A stretch of 64,000 bases of DNA from Zygnema cylindricum (GCA_037447655.1 JBBHKE010003585.1:81871-145870), one strand, 5' to 3'; numbered from the stretch's first letter, positions 43,001-54,427 are shown. Notes: a model not told the origin generated them from the sequence alone. Program-made: numbers and translations.

Positions 43001-43456
43001 TTACTCGAAAGCAATTAATAGTCGGGAACGTAGTAGATCGATAACAACCATTAAAGATGAGATGGCTTCCATTATGAAAACAAACACATAGGAGCTGGTG
43101 GATTGTCCTCTAGACACAAATTTGATAGGATGCAAGTGGGTATTTAAGTTGAAACTCAATCTGAATAACAATATCGAGCCATACAAGGCCAGATTAGTGG
43201 CAAAGGGGTTCACACAGAAGGAGGCAATCGATTATGAGGAGACCTTCGCTCCGGTTGTTAGATTTTTCTCCGTCCAGATTTTTTTAGTCTAGCCGCAGCG
43301 GAGGACATAGAAGTGCACTAGATGGACATCAAAACCCTTTTCTTCCACAGAGAATTAGAATAAGAGATCTTCATGCGGTAGCCGGAATGATTTGTGGAGA
43401 AAGAGAAGAAAGTATGGTGTGCAGATTGATCAAGTCTCTTTATGGACTAAAGCAAG
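43001..43456 (+). pseudogene. RT N-terminal part of element E
   Basis: Reads DEMASIMKTNT[20 protein letters not shown], [20 protein letters not shown], then shifted MDIKT and SLYGLKQ. The stop is TAG at the Trp codon of TWELVD, the same codon as in G. S2 inserted in the LKQAPRQW box (TSD GCAAG at 43452-43456). Confidence 0.85.
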
Positions 43457-44502
43457 TGCAATTCTGTGTCCTCCATTGGACCACAGAATACAGGAAGCCT
43501 CTAGATAGTATTTAACTAACCCACTTTAAGCCACAACCACTGCTGCCCAAGAAGGCAAACTGACAATTTGACTGCACCCTTGTGTAGCCTGGACTCCCCT
43601 GAGTCCGTAGAAAAAAGAATCACTGAAAAAGGCCAACCAGGCGATAAGTTATAGGGTGGCAAAGATGCCAATTTATACAAACTCTCAGAGAGAGGACTAT
43701 CTACCTAAATTTTCCTAAGTCCTAGTTTTTCCTACTTCCCTCTCACAGCTCCTATCTACTGCCTGTACGAACCAATCAAAAAACTGTATAGTACAAGAAA
43801 GTACTACTGCCGATGTACTTTCTGTACGGCCTCTGTACGACAAGGCCATTAAGTGGACGCGTGTCCACTTTCCACTCGTCCGTACGTTCCTCGGAATTCC
43901 CGCGACCGAATGATGTCTTCCCACGTGGCGCCAGGTCATGCCACGTCACTAAATGCCAAAGTGACCACTCCGGGATTTCGGCGATGATGTGCGCCGTTGG
44001 ATTATATGCGAAACGTAATCTTGGCCGGAATAAATACTTGCGCGATATTTGTTCCGATGTAGAAATAAAATGCGTGGTATCCGTTTTGAATTAGCGTCGT
44101 ACGACGTACTTTATAAAACTGTATATATGTACGCCGTAAACAGTTTTAGTTAAATGAACTTTATCCTTTCGAACTAAATATATATCTATCACATACCATA
44201 GCACTTAGCATTGGTCCTAGTCTATTAGGATAAAGCTGACCGCTACCGGACGACTTGACGAACCGCAGGTACCGGGATCAAATCTCTGGTCCGTCAAGTA
44301 TATTTTTAGAAACCTACTAAAAATAGCTGTCTGTTGAACTAAGGCAGCCATGGATCAACCTCTCTCTCTTTCCTTCAGTGACTACAGCAAGTATGGGGGC
44401 TAGAGAGCGGAGGTGGAGGCAGGCTGTCCGTCCTTTTCTTTTTCCTTATATAAAACCATATTTAAACCTAGAAAATACTCTACAAATCTATAAATTTCAA
44501 CA
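43457..44502 (-). repeat. solo LTR S2 in element E
   Basis: 1046 bp, plus-strand TGCAATTCTG...ATTTCAACA, flanked by perfect TSDs GCAAG at 43452-43456 and 44503-44507. No internal sequence. Carries GGACTC-CCCT-GAGTCC (43591-43606), the CCACGTGGCGCCAGGTCATG block near 43921-43940 and an antisense tRNA-like module at 44221-44299. Confidence 0.96.
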
Positions 44503-44507
44503 GCAAG

Positions 44508-44847
44508 CTCCACGCCAATGGAACAAGAAGTTGGACGAGTTTTTGACAAGTTTGGGATATATCCGAATCAGTTCACGTCTTTCCATTTATCAATTTGAGG
44601 ATGACGAAGGTATAGTTTGCTTGATGTTGATGATTTGCTTGTTTTGAGTAAATCAATTAAGAAATTTAATGGATTGAAAAATGATTTAAAGAGTAGATTT
44701 TAAATGAAGGACTTGGGAGAGGAAAAGTACATTTTGGAATTCACATGGAAATGGATTGAGAGAAGAGAACAATAAGTCTACCTTAAAAGGAAGCAATAGG
44801 AAATATGCTTGAAAATTTACAAATGGATAAAGCAAATAGTTGTACGG
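44508..44847 (+). pseudogene. RT central part of element E
   Basis: Resumes the box as APRQWNKKLDEFLTSLGYIR, then FEDDEGI; a short deletion/shift leads to VDVDDLLVLSKS, the catalytic box. Stops and a shift follow (LGEEKYILEF). H inserted after NSCT (TSD TACGG at 44843-44847). Confidence 0.85.
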
Positions 44848-45850
44848 TGTTGAAATCACTAGATTTATATATTATTTTCTAAGTGTGAATAGCTTTGTAG
44901 AAAAAAAAATGAAAAGGGCAAGCAGTCTGCCTCCACCTTTTTCCTCTATCCCCCATACTTGTTGTAGTCACTAAAGGAAAGAGAGGGTGGTGGAGCCATG
45001 GCTACCTCAGCTCCATAGGTAAGACTGAAGAGTGATATAAGTCACTCTCACAAAAAGTGAAGTTTGGCAGGATTCAAACCTTCGACCGGTAGAGCGTGGC
45101 GTAGCCGTCAGCTAGAACCGGTCTGTCATAAGAGTTTATTAGAGTACATTGGGTTTGTATTTTATTTAAACATTGTTTTAAGGATCTAGTCCGATTAACA
45201 AAATTACGGATAGAGAGAATGGAGATCATCTAAAATACTATACGAACACGTCACACACGAAAAAAATGGATCAGACATTTGTTTCGACGGCTGACATTAA
45301 AAGTCGATTTAGATCCAACGCCCAATACCAACAACGAGATCCCAGAATGGCCGCTTTGACAGTTTTTGGGCGTGGCATGACTTGGCGCCACGTGGCAGGA
45401 TAACATTGGGATACGGAAATTCCGAGGAGCATAAGGACAAACAGTATAGAGATACGTGTCCACTCAATGGCCTTGCCGTACAAACGTCGTTCAGAAAAGA
45501 CATCAGTCTTGTACCTTTTTGTACTGTACACTCGTGTGATTGGTTCGTACGTCACTAGATAGGGGTTGTGAAAGGGGTTTATAACTTATAAAATTTGGTA
45601 GGTAGCCGCCTCTCTCTTAGAGAGTTTCTATTAAATTGGCATCTTTGCCACCTCATAACTTATCGACTCGTTGGCCGTTTTCAATGATTTTTTTTGCTAT
45701 ACACTCACAGGAGTCTAGATTGCACAAGTGAACAATCACATTATCAACTTGTCTGTTTGGGCAGCAGTGGTTGTGGTTGAAAATGGATTAGTTTAAAAAT
45801 ACCTAGAGGCTTCCTGAATTCTGTAGTCCAATGGAGGACACATAATTGCA
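44848..45850 (+). repeat. 5' LTR of element H
   Basis: 1003 bp, TGTTGAAATCACTAG...CATAATTGCA. Contains an antisense tRNA-like module at 45066-45127 (GGTTTGAATCC, one mismatch from the B box), GTAC repeats near 45475-45550 and the gag ATG at 45832. Confidence 0.93.
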
Positions 45851-46492
45851 AGTTATGGGCCCAACCTTTAGGGTGCCTATTTTCAATAGATCAGGGTTCA
45901 TCTATTGGGAAACAATGATGACACAAGCTTTGAGCAAAAAACGATACAGCGGTATTGTTAGTTGACAAGTGAAACGTCCACCTCATGGAACTCCACCAAG
46001 GTTTGGTGGAATAAGGTTTCCTGCAGCAACCTCTATTGCAGTAGAGGAGGCAGATGATGGGGACAGCAGTGTGTCCGAAAAGGGGAAAAAAAAGGAGACA
46101 CCTCTTACTCCTATTGCTATTATTGCCACGGCACCCGGAGTAGTGGCCGTGAAGATCGCAGAGAACGATACCCAAACGTGGGAAGACACCAACATGGCTA
46201 CCAAAAACTTCATTCTAAGACACCTCACTCAAGCTTTGGCAACCCCGTACCTTCACATTTACAAGGTCAAGGAGTTGTGGGTGAGTTTAGTGGAGATCTA
46301 TAGAGCTAATACGATGCAGGAGCTCCAATTCGCCGTGCAAAAGTGAGGGAATTATACTTATAAGGGGGGAAAGATGTTAGACTACTGTAATGATCTCTCT
46401 TGTTTGTATATGGAGATGGAGAGTGTCGCGTGGACACGTACAATGAAGATGAAAGTTAACACTCTCATCATGAAGTTACTTGACGAGTATAA
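45832..46492 (+). pseudogene. gag: gag of element H, N-terminal part
   Basis: The LTR-borne ATG at 45832 is followed by TAA after four codons; the body continues in that frame as LQVMGPTFRVPIFNRSGFIY, then RPPHGTPPRFGGIRFPAATS, MATKNFILRHLTQALATPYL and VKELWVSLVEIYRANTM. A TGA at 46344 precedes YTYKGGKMLDYCNDLSCLYM. S3 interrupts at DEYN (TSD TATAA, 46488-46492). Confidence 0.85.
45851..45866 (+). other. primer-binding site of element H
   Basis: AGTTATGGGCCCAACC: the iMet anticodon-arm complement with one substitution and one extra base, directly after the LTR. Confidence 0.8.
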
Positions 46493-47601
46493 TGTTGTTT
46501 TGAAAAGTTTGTTTCGTGCGTACGCGACATTTCGTGCGCTATGGAATTTAATGTGGAGGTTTGAATGGATTCATGGATTGGGGGAGCGAACGAACGGATA
46601 TAACTAAAGTGATGTAAAAGACTCACTGAGTGGCGAGTACCAGCATTGACAAATGGACGGCGGATCGCGAAGCGATCCGATGTGGAATAAACGAAATATT
46701 GAAACAGGTACCGCCGGTACGGCGCAGTTGCGACGCAGACAGGACAACGCAACTGCGGTTATTTTGGAGGAATATGCGCCGCCGGTACGGAGCAGCTGCG
46801 ACGCAGACAAATCAACGCAGCTGCGGTTACCTTGATATGATCGGCACGGACAAAGCAGCTGACGCAGCTGCTGATAATGTAACTAGTATAGATTTTGAGT
46901 AATGATATTTGTTTAGTGGTTACTTAGTGGTAGCTTGGTTTGTGACATACGAAGATTATGGAGATGTCGGTGTAAATATTATGTACAACAAAGGTTTGTC
47001 TTTTTGCTAATTAGTTATTAGTGTAGAGTTCTTCGATCTGACATACCTCGAACTATTCGGGTATACTTACAATAGTTTAGGTAGATGGTAGATACCGTAC
47101 GGTTGGTATGCCGCCGTACATTCAGTAGTGAACTCTCTGAGTATAACTTGTAGAACTTAGAATATTTTGAGTATCGCAGTCAAGTTAATCAAAGTAATGG
47201 CAGACTGTTTTCTGCATCTTTGACCTGTTGGTGTGATCACTCTGATTGATGCTTTCATGTGAAACTTTGTGGAGTTATTCTATGATATAGAATCTATATG
47301 TGTGTGAAGTTTCATTGTATTCCAGTATCTCTGTAAGATTCTGTGAACAGTCTAAGTGGTTAGTTTGTGAAGCTGTCAGCTATTTTTGGGAAACTCTGGA
47401 GCTTATATCTTCTAGATGCCTTGGTGGATTTTTCTGTAACTTTGGGAGTTTACAGTATATATGATATACTACATATTGGTACAGTTTGAGGTGACTTTGT
47501 GTACTGTGGAGTAATCTGTGTCGTCTGAAATACAGCTGTTTAAGGGGTAGTCTGTGGGGCTTCCGAGTGTAGTCCATGGCTGAAATAGGCTATGGACAAC
47601 A
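46493..47601 (+). repeat. solo LTR S3 in gag of H
   Basis: 1109 bp, TGTTGTTTTGAAAAG...TGGACAACA, perfect TSD TATAA at 46488-46492 and 47602-47606. Its termini and an internal GACATACCTCGAACTATTCG block resemble the family 1 LTRs (A/B/C: GACATACCTTGACATATTGA), making it a diverged member, probably plus oriented. Contains a 68-bp duplicated hairpin at 46712-46830. Confidence 0.93.
46712..46830. repeat. two 68-bp hairpin units in S3
   Basis: Each unit starts CCGCCGGTACGG and contains a perfect 9-bp stem with a 15-nt loop: GCAGTTGCG/CGCAACTGC (46724-46732, 46748-46756) and GCAGCTGCG/CGCAGCTGC (46792-46800, 46816-46824). The one stem difference between units is compensated on the other arm. Confidence 0.85.
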
Positions 47602-47606
47602 TATAA

Positions 47607-48063
47607 AAGGATAGTGTACCAATTACAAGAAATGAGTGACAGTTCATGGAAGTGGAACATGGAAGTGGAACACAGTGGTCCAGATGATACTTGTGCAGGA
47701 GAACACAATTGAGATTAGGAAAGGGGGAAAGAGCATCCAAATTCTAGCTGCAAGAGCAAACCGATAAGGGAAGGACCCAAAGAAACTGTACAAAGCAGAG
47801 AGAGATCAGTTTGGAGGACGGAGGCCCCCAAAGGGTCTTTGTCAAGTTTGCAAAAAGTCGCGACACTTCACAACGGATTGTGTCAAGTTGTCGCTGCTGA
47901 GGCTCGAAGAGAACCGTCGAGAAGGTTCTTCCGGAGGGAAAAAGAAGGCACTTTTGGTCACAAAAGTGAAATGAGAGACCGAGGACGAGTCCTCTGAGAA
48001 GGAGGATGGGGGACCTTTTTTTGATGAGAGTCGGGAGGGGAAGGAGATCCCTCGGAAACAGAA
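47607..48063 (+). pseudogene. gag: gag C-terminus and zinc knuckle of element H
   Basis: Continues IVYQLQEMSDSSWKWN, IEIRKGGKSIQILAA and reaches an intact knuckle CQVCKKSRHFTTDC (about 47848-47890). A TGA near 47972 and several Lys/Glu-rich residues follow, leading to REGKEIPRKQKCALG before the protease. Confidence 0.82.
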
Positions 48064-48480
48064 ATGTGCTCTCGGAGCAATTTGGGAAGCTCCAAAAGGA
48101 GGATGGATCATCGACTCAAGTGCATTCCTATATATATATGTCATGATAAGCACCTCTTTACTAAGCTAAGAAAGATCCCTAGTGTAGAGATAGAGTATGG
48201 GGATTGCAGAGTGGTTACTACAGATCTAGTGAGGTTGGTAGATCTGAAAGTCTTAGTGGAGGGTAAGACTTCTATACTCACCTTCTCAGATGTACTATAC
48301 ATTCCTCAATTGAGTAAAAATCTTGTCTTTCCGTCTGTGTTAGACGACAAAGAGTTTGATACCTTCACTAGAAAAGGAGTCTTTAGAGCTAAGTATGGGG
48401 ATGAAGTCTACTTCACGGCTGATAAGGGTAGCTAAAGAATGTTTAGGCTTAACCTGAGTAATGAAAACAAAAATGCTTAC
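48064..48480 (+). pseudogene. protease region of element H
   Basis: GGWIIDSSAFLYI around 48100-48135 shows a damaged active site (D-S-S, with a small frame change). The rest is well preserved in frame to 48435: HLFTKLRKIPSVEIEYGDCR, LVEGKTSILTFSDVLYIPQL, VLDDKEFDTFTRKGVF. It ends in TAA after ADKGS. Confidence 0.83.
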
Positions 48481-49615
48481 TATGTTGGTGTTCCAAAGTT
48501 GATGATTTGGCATAACGGTTGGGGCATGTGCATTTTGATAGGGTGAGGGAAATAAAAAAGCTTGGGTAGTAAAAGGCATTCAATTTGGGGATAATGAAAT
48601 GGTGGATGATTGTAGTGGCTAAGCTAAAGGTAAGGCTCACAGGTTTCCCTTTCCCAAAGCCTCCACATATAGGGGTGAGAAAGTACTAGATTCGGTCCAC
48701 ACAAATATCTGAGGACCTGGAAGAGTACCTTCGGTCGAAGGGAAGAGGTTTATGTTGAAAATAATCGATGACTAGTCTAGATACTCTAGAGTCTAATTCC
48801 TAAAAACAAAGTCTGAAACCCCAACTTACTTCAAAAAATATAAAGCTTGGAGTAAGAAATTGCATGGAACCCCCATTAAGAGAACAAGGAGTGATAATGG
48901 GGGGAAATATACCTCTAACCAGTTTGAGAATAACTTAAGAGAGGAGGGAGTCTTGCACCATAAAACTGTACCATATAACCCGGAACAAAATGGGGTAGCT
49001 GAGAGGTTTAATCGGACTCTAGGAGATACTGTACGTAGTATGTTAGCCAACAAGAAGATAGGAAAAAGGTTTTGGGTAGAAGCCATGAACTTTGCTAGCT
49101 ACATTAACAATAGAGTCCTTACTTCAGCTATGAAAGGAATGATACCTTATGAGAGATGGGTAGGAAGGAAACCGAATATTTTTCACCTGAAAGTATTCGG
49201 TAGTCAAGTCTACAATCTTGATACCGATAATAAAAACTGGAAACTGGATGCTAAGAGAAAACTTGGATACTTTGTGGGACAGGATAAGGATGTCAAGGGA
49301 TATATAGTCTATGACTAAGCAAAACAAAACATCATCTTTGCAAAACACCTAGTTGTCATGGATGAAGGGAAGTCATTTGATGCTTTCAAATATACCAAGA
49401 AGGTTAGAATCAGGTTGATTCCAAGATTGATGAGGATCCGGTTCTCCCCAAAAACGATATGAGTGAAAAAATGATTGCAGATTCAGAGGAGATCAAGATA
49501 AGGGAGATATACCATAATCCCCGAATACCTCTACGACTCACGAGGAGATAGAGGAGGAGGAACTAAAACCGGCTTCCATGGACAAGCGAGCCGATGAGAC
49601 AGTGAGGAGAAATCC
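48481..49615 (+). pseudogene. integrase of element H
   Basis: The pre-integrase module is near 48490-48640 with shifts. The core first Asp region (VHTNI, Asp changed to Asn) lies near 48700. The open frame 48860-49318 has RSDNGGKYTSNQF, PEQNGVAERFNRT, KRFWVEAMNFASYINN, PYERWVGRKPNIFHLKVF and QDKDVKGYIVYD. TAG/shift then leads to VVMDEGKSFDAFKY. Solo LTR I inserted at RRNP (TSD AATCC 49611-49615). Confidence 0.87.
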
Positions 49616-50464
49616 TGTTGGAATTCAAGTATTTTCTAGGTCTAGAGATTACAAAATAAAAAGCAAAATAGTAGATATTGACAGCCTGCCTCTAACTCCT
49701 CCTCAAGTCCCCACACTTGTCGCAGTCACTGAAGACTGGAGGAGGAGTTAGCCATGGCTGCCTGTGCTGTCTAAAGGGAGACAGACAGTTGTTTTATAGG
49801 GGGTTTTCTCTAAAAGTAGTTTTGACAGAGCCAAGATTTGATCCTGGTACCTGCCATGTGTCACAACCGCAGTAGCCGGTAGTCTTATCCAGATAGTCTA
49901 AATTGTATTACATATTTACGGGTATGATATTTATTTAAACTGTTACAATAACACTAATTCATTAAACTAGAACTATATGCATACTGCATAGAAACAGTTG
50001 TGTAAAGTACGACGTACGGTAAGTATACGAAATAAATACCGCGCAGTTTGTTTGACGCCGGAAAGAATACCGCGCAGGTATTTATGATGGCCACGATTGA
50101 AATCCAAAATTGATCGGACGGCCTCGAAAAATGTCGAGATCGCGGCGTACGATTTTGGCGGTTTGCGATCACCGCCACATTGAGTGACACGTGGTAACAC
50201 TACATTGGATTGCGGCAACTCCGGAGATTACGGGAACAAATCCGGATATGACACGTGTCGACATTTTGGCCATGTCGTACAATGGCCGTACATAAAGTAC
50301 ACCGGCACCTGTACTTCTCTGTACGACACAGTAATTTGATTGGTGCCATACTTCAGTAGATAGAGTTTTAGAGAGGGAATAGGACTTAGATAAATTTTGG
50401 GTAGGCAGCTCCCTCTCCCAGAGAGCACCCTGTATAAATGGCAAACTTTGGGCAGCCATAACTA

Positions 50465-51773
50465 TGAAATTCTATGGGCTCCATTGCCACACAGAATTCG
50501 CAGGTCCAAAGGAAGCTAATCTAGATAGTGCCGACTCCAACTTGATATAAACCCAAATGATTGACCCCTTGACAATCAGAACCCCAATATAGCTTCACCC
50601 TTGTGAATTAACACTTTCTGTGTGCTCAATTCCACCACAGAATGCAAAGTTAGAATATGAGATTTGGACACATTCACCCACTTTGACTTTCCCTAAGAAT
50701 TGCAGCCACCCAGGCAGGCAAAGACTCTGACCAACTACATCCCTGTGTAGCTTGGACTCCCCTGAGTCCGCAGCAACAAGAATCACTGAATTTGGTCAAC
50801 TGAATTGATAGTTATGGCTGGCCAAAGTTTGCCATTTATACAAGGTGCTCTCTGGGAGAGTCAGCTACCTACTCGAAATATTCTAAGTCCTAAACCCCTC
50901 TCTAAACCCTCTAGTACTGAGGTACGGACCAATCACATTACTGTATAGTACATAAAGGTACAAATGCCGGTGTACCTTTTGAACGGACATCGTACGACAT
51001 GGCTAATAAGTCAACAAATGTCTTATCCGGATTCGCTCTTGTATTCTCCGGAATTCCTGCCTCCAAATCTTATCTCTCCACGTGGCGCCAGGTCATGCCG
51101 CGTCAAAAAACGGTACCGTACAAGAAAGTACAAGTGTCGGAGTACTTTCTGTACGTACATTGTACGATGTCGCCATAGTGCGACATTTGTCACTCCCGGA
51201 TTTGTTTTCTGCCGTTCCGGAAATTCCGTAATCCCGTACGATGTTGCCACGTGTCATCCGGAGTGGCGGCGTCTGCAAACTGCCAAATTTTCCTTTCCGC
51301 GATATCGGCGCTTACCACGGCCGTCCGATTTACATCGTAACTAAAACGGACCGTCGAAATAAATGTCCGTACTATTTATTTCGTCTGGTGCTAAAAGTAC
51401 AACTGTTTCTATGCCCTGAATACCGTAATCCAGTTAAATGAAATTCCCTATTTGTAACTATGTAAATATCTATCAAACCATATATGTCACGGCACTAGTC
51501 CTAGACTAAATGGACAAAGCTAACGACTACAGGATGGTTGACGGACGGTAGGTACCAGGATCAAATCCTAGGTCCGTCAAATTCCTTTTTGGTAAATATA
51601 CATAAATTAGCTATTCCTGTCTCTTTGGAGAGCTTAGGCACCCATGGCTCTAGCTCCCTTTCCAGCCTTCAGTGACTGCGACAAGTGTGGGGGCTTGGAG
51701 AAGGGAGTCAGGGGCAGACTGCCTCTACTCTTTTCTATCTAATAAAGACCTAGAAAATACCCAAATATCAACA
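50465..51773 (-). repeat. 3' LTR of element J
   Basis: 1309 bp. The hairpin GGACTC-CCCT-GAGTCC is at 50754-50769; the CCACGTGGCGCCAGGTCATG block is at 51079-51098; an antisense tRNA-like module lies at 51502-51580. Confidence 0.95.
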
Positions 51774-51970
51774 CTCCCTCTATTTTCTAGTCTACTTCTT
51801 TTCAAGTATTAAAAACAAAACACTCCCTCCCCTTTTTCCTTTTTTCTTTTCTTTTTCCTTTTATATAATTTAAGAAATATGCTCTCGCATTTAAAACAAT
51901 GCATTAGATGAAATGAAATAATAATTGCATCACACATTTCATTTAGCATCCCACTTATTATAAATCTGAG
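51774..51970 (-). other. 3' non-coding region with polypurine tracts of element J
   Basis: The tract adjacent to the LTR is CTAGAAAATAGAGGGAG in element orientation (51774-51790). A second, longer purine-rich stretch (about 51823-51865, GGAAAAAGGGGAGGGAG-like) lies further inside, so there may be two plus-strand priming sites. Confidence 0.7.
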
Positions 51971-53671
51971 CTAAGATTTTATCCACCTCATCTCTTTTCC
52001 ATCCACACTAAATCCGATTTCCCTCTTGCAATTGAAACAGCCAGCCCCATCTCCAATCTGCAACACACATCCTGAGGCTAACCCTTTTACAAGCACACCT
52101 TCATAAATATCATCACTCCCTTTAGTGATTTCAAACCCATTACCCCTAAAACATGAACTTTCCTCACTCTCTTCCATGGAGATCTTTCCACTCTCACTTT
52201 CTAAATTTATTCCCAATAAATATTTCTCCTCCCCTAAACCTTTCATTAAATATTCCTCTTCTCCCTTATCCTTTAAAACCCCTTCTAGTTTCACTTCTCC
52301 CCTTTCCTCGGAATCCGTTGAAGTCTCCCTTTCCGACCAGTTTTCTAATTCCAAAATACCTATAGAATTATCCTCATTAATTTTATTTTTCCCGTTTTCA
52401 TTTATGGATCCTAGTTCTGACTTTCTCATTTCTAAGTCATACACTTTACACTCCTCGACATCCTCAAGTACCTCCTCTCTCTTTACTTCCCTTATACCTC
52501 CAAAAGCACACTGTTGCCTTCGTGGAATTTCTGTGTACTTTTCTCTCTTCTCCATTCTACCGATGTGAAGAAGCTCCAAGATTTTTTCATCCTCTTTCTC
52601 CTCTTCCCCTTTTTCCTTCTCATTCACACTCCAACTTCTAAGTTCTTCCAAACGAGGACACTCCTCCATATAGTGACCCGGTTTCCTACAAGCGAAGCAA
52701 ACCCCTTGTTTCAAAGCTCCCCTTTCTTTTCTTCTCCCTCTCTTTCCACTAAAGTTCCGATAAGGTTTACCTTTGTCTTTCTTCCTCTCATCACGCTTCC
52801 GCTCGTCACCGCCATTCCTCACATCACGCATCTGCCAGTCACCACCAGCTGTAAATGCAGTCACCCTCTCACTTCCCCTACGAAGCTCCAAAGTGCTTTC
52901 CCTCACAAGTATTATCCCCGTGGTAATGCTCCAAGTCCATGAGGATCCATCCATTCCCTGCATACGGTAAATGATGTCTTCGTACTCATATGGAAGCTTT
53001 ATGATTAGTGTATTAATCTTTCTCTCCTCAGATTCTACATATCCCGCACTAGCAAGCTCAACATATAACCCAGCAATATCATTGCAAAACTCTATTATGC
53101 TACCGCCTTTATAAACATAGGCCTCTATTTCCTGTTTTACTAACTGCTGCCTCTCTATAGTCTCACTCTTATAAATCTGAATTAGTGTGTCCCAAATTTC
53201 CGATGACTTGGTTAGATTTAAAATAGTGATAGCTATAGACTTAGATACATATCTAAGTATGAGATGTTTTGCAACAGTGTTTTTATATTCCCAAATTTTT
53301 ATATCATTTTCTTCAGTTTTTGGTTCAGTTATAGCCCCCACAAGTGGAACCGTAGGCGAGAGCCTAGCTCCCCTCACCATAGGTGTCCCTTTATCCTTCT
53401 CCCCTATTTCCCCTTCCACAGTAATGATCTTCCCTTCACCTTCCATTGCACCTGATCTCCGGTTGGTTTTATGGGCAGCCCCAGATGATTCTCCATAGTG
53501 ATCTCCTCCAAAGCCCGGTGGCGGACACTTCACTTGTCCCGAAACAATTCCCCACAAGTGCTTCTCGAAAAGCAATCCCTATATCGTGAACTCCCAATAA
53601 GTGAAGTCTGTTCCATCAAACATAGGAACCCTAGATGGTGGGCCCATAACCTGAAATTCTATGGGCTCCAT
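51971..53671 (-). pseudogene. gag: gag-only ORF of element J with pol remnants
   Basis: The ATG at 53671 lies in the 5' LTR (MEPIEFQVMGPPSRVPMFDG); one TAG at 53579-53581 interrupts after 30 codons, where related element M has sense codons. From there the frame is open for 534 codons. Residues 1-230 are the capsid-like Gag (KHLILRYVSKS, AYVYKGGSIIEFCNDIAGLY, ELRRGSERV), 293-306 a perfect zinc knuckle (CFACRKPGHYMEEC). Beyond it short stretches resemble pol in correct order: 352-362 before protease, CKVYDLEMRK of integrase C-terminus, GLGEEKYLLGIN of RT, SGCVLQIGDGAGCFNCKREI and EMRWIKS of RNase H. The protein is rich in Glu, Lys and Ser after 310. It could make particles but no enzyme. Confidence 0.9.
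53637..53651 (-). other. primer-binding site of element J
   Basis: Element orientation GGTTATGGGCCCACC, a perfect 15-nt complement of the iMet anticodon arm, abutting the 5' LTR. Confidence 0.9.
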
Positions 53672-54020
53672 TGCCACACAGAATTCGTAGGTCCAAAGGA
53701 AGCTAATCTAGATAGTGCCGACTCCAACTTGATATAAACCCAAATGATTTACCCCTTGACAATCAGAACCCCAATATAGCTTCACCCTTGTGAATTAACA
53801 CTTTCTGTGTGCTCAGTTCCACCACAGAATGCAAAGTTAGAATATGAGATTTGGACACATTCACCCACTTTGACTTTCCCTAAGAAATGCAGCCACCCAG
53901 GCAGCCAAAGACTCTGACGGACTACACCCCTGTGTAGCCTGGACTCCCATGAGTCCGCAGCAACAAGAATCACTGAATTTGGTCAACTGAATTGATAGTT
54001 ATGGCTGGCCAAAGTTTGCC

Positions 54021-54027
54021 ATTTATA
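54021..54027 (-). promoter_or_regulatory. TATA box in 5' LTR of J
   Basis: TATAAAT on the minus strand, about 930 bp into the LTR. An ATTGG (CCAAT) motif and the GTAC cluster lie upstream, and the GGACTC hairpin lies downstream in the predicted R/U5. Start site not mapped. Confidence 0.6.
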
Positions 54028-54109
54028 CAAGGTGCTCTCTGGGAGAGTCAGCTACCTACTCGAAATATTCTAAGTCCTAAACCCCTCTCTAAACCCTCTA
54101 GTACTGAGG

Positions 54110-54427
54110 TACGGACCAATGACATTACTGTATAGTACATAAAGGTACAAATGCCGGTGTACCTTTTGTACGGACATCGTACGACATGGCTAATAAGTCA
54201 ACAAATGTCTTATCCGGATTCGCTCTTGTATTCTCCGGAATTCCTGCCTCCAAATCTTATCTCTCCACGTGGCGCCAGGTCATGCCGCGTCAAAAAACGG
54301 TACCGTACAAGAAAGTACAAGTGTCGGAGTACTTTCTGTACGTACATTGTACGATGTCGCCATAGTGCGACATTTGTCACTCCCAAATTTGTTTTCTGCC
54401 GTTCCGGAAATTCCGTAATCCCGTACG
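54110..54427 (-). promoter_or_regulatory. GTAC-dense upstream region in LTR of J
   Basis: Fourteen GTAC tetramers in about 318 bases (a random sequence would have one or two). GTAC is the core bound by plant SBP/SPL factors and copper-response regulators. Dense GTAC also appears at equivalent places in LTRs of G, H, I, L and the solo LTRs. Confidence 0.5.

Noticed and set aside
46630-46902. ORFs in S3 as a host or retrotransposon gene
   Set aside because: They lie in an LTR over a hairpin duplication and match no copia domain.
51023-51441. ORFs repeated at 54210-54628 as a duplicated gene
   Set aside because: They are the same position in the two LTRs of J; frames are incidental to GTAC-rich promoter sequence.
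52125-52970. Plus-strand ORFs of 65-147 codons opposite the J ORF
   Set aside because: Antisense shadows of the purine-rich J gag frame; no independent features.
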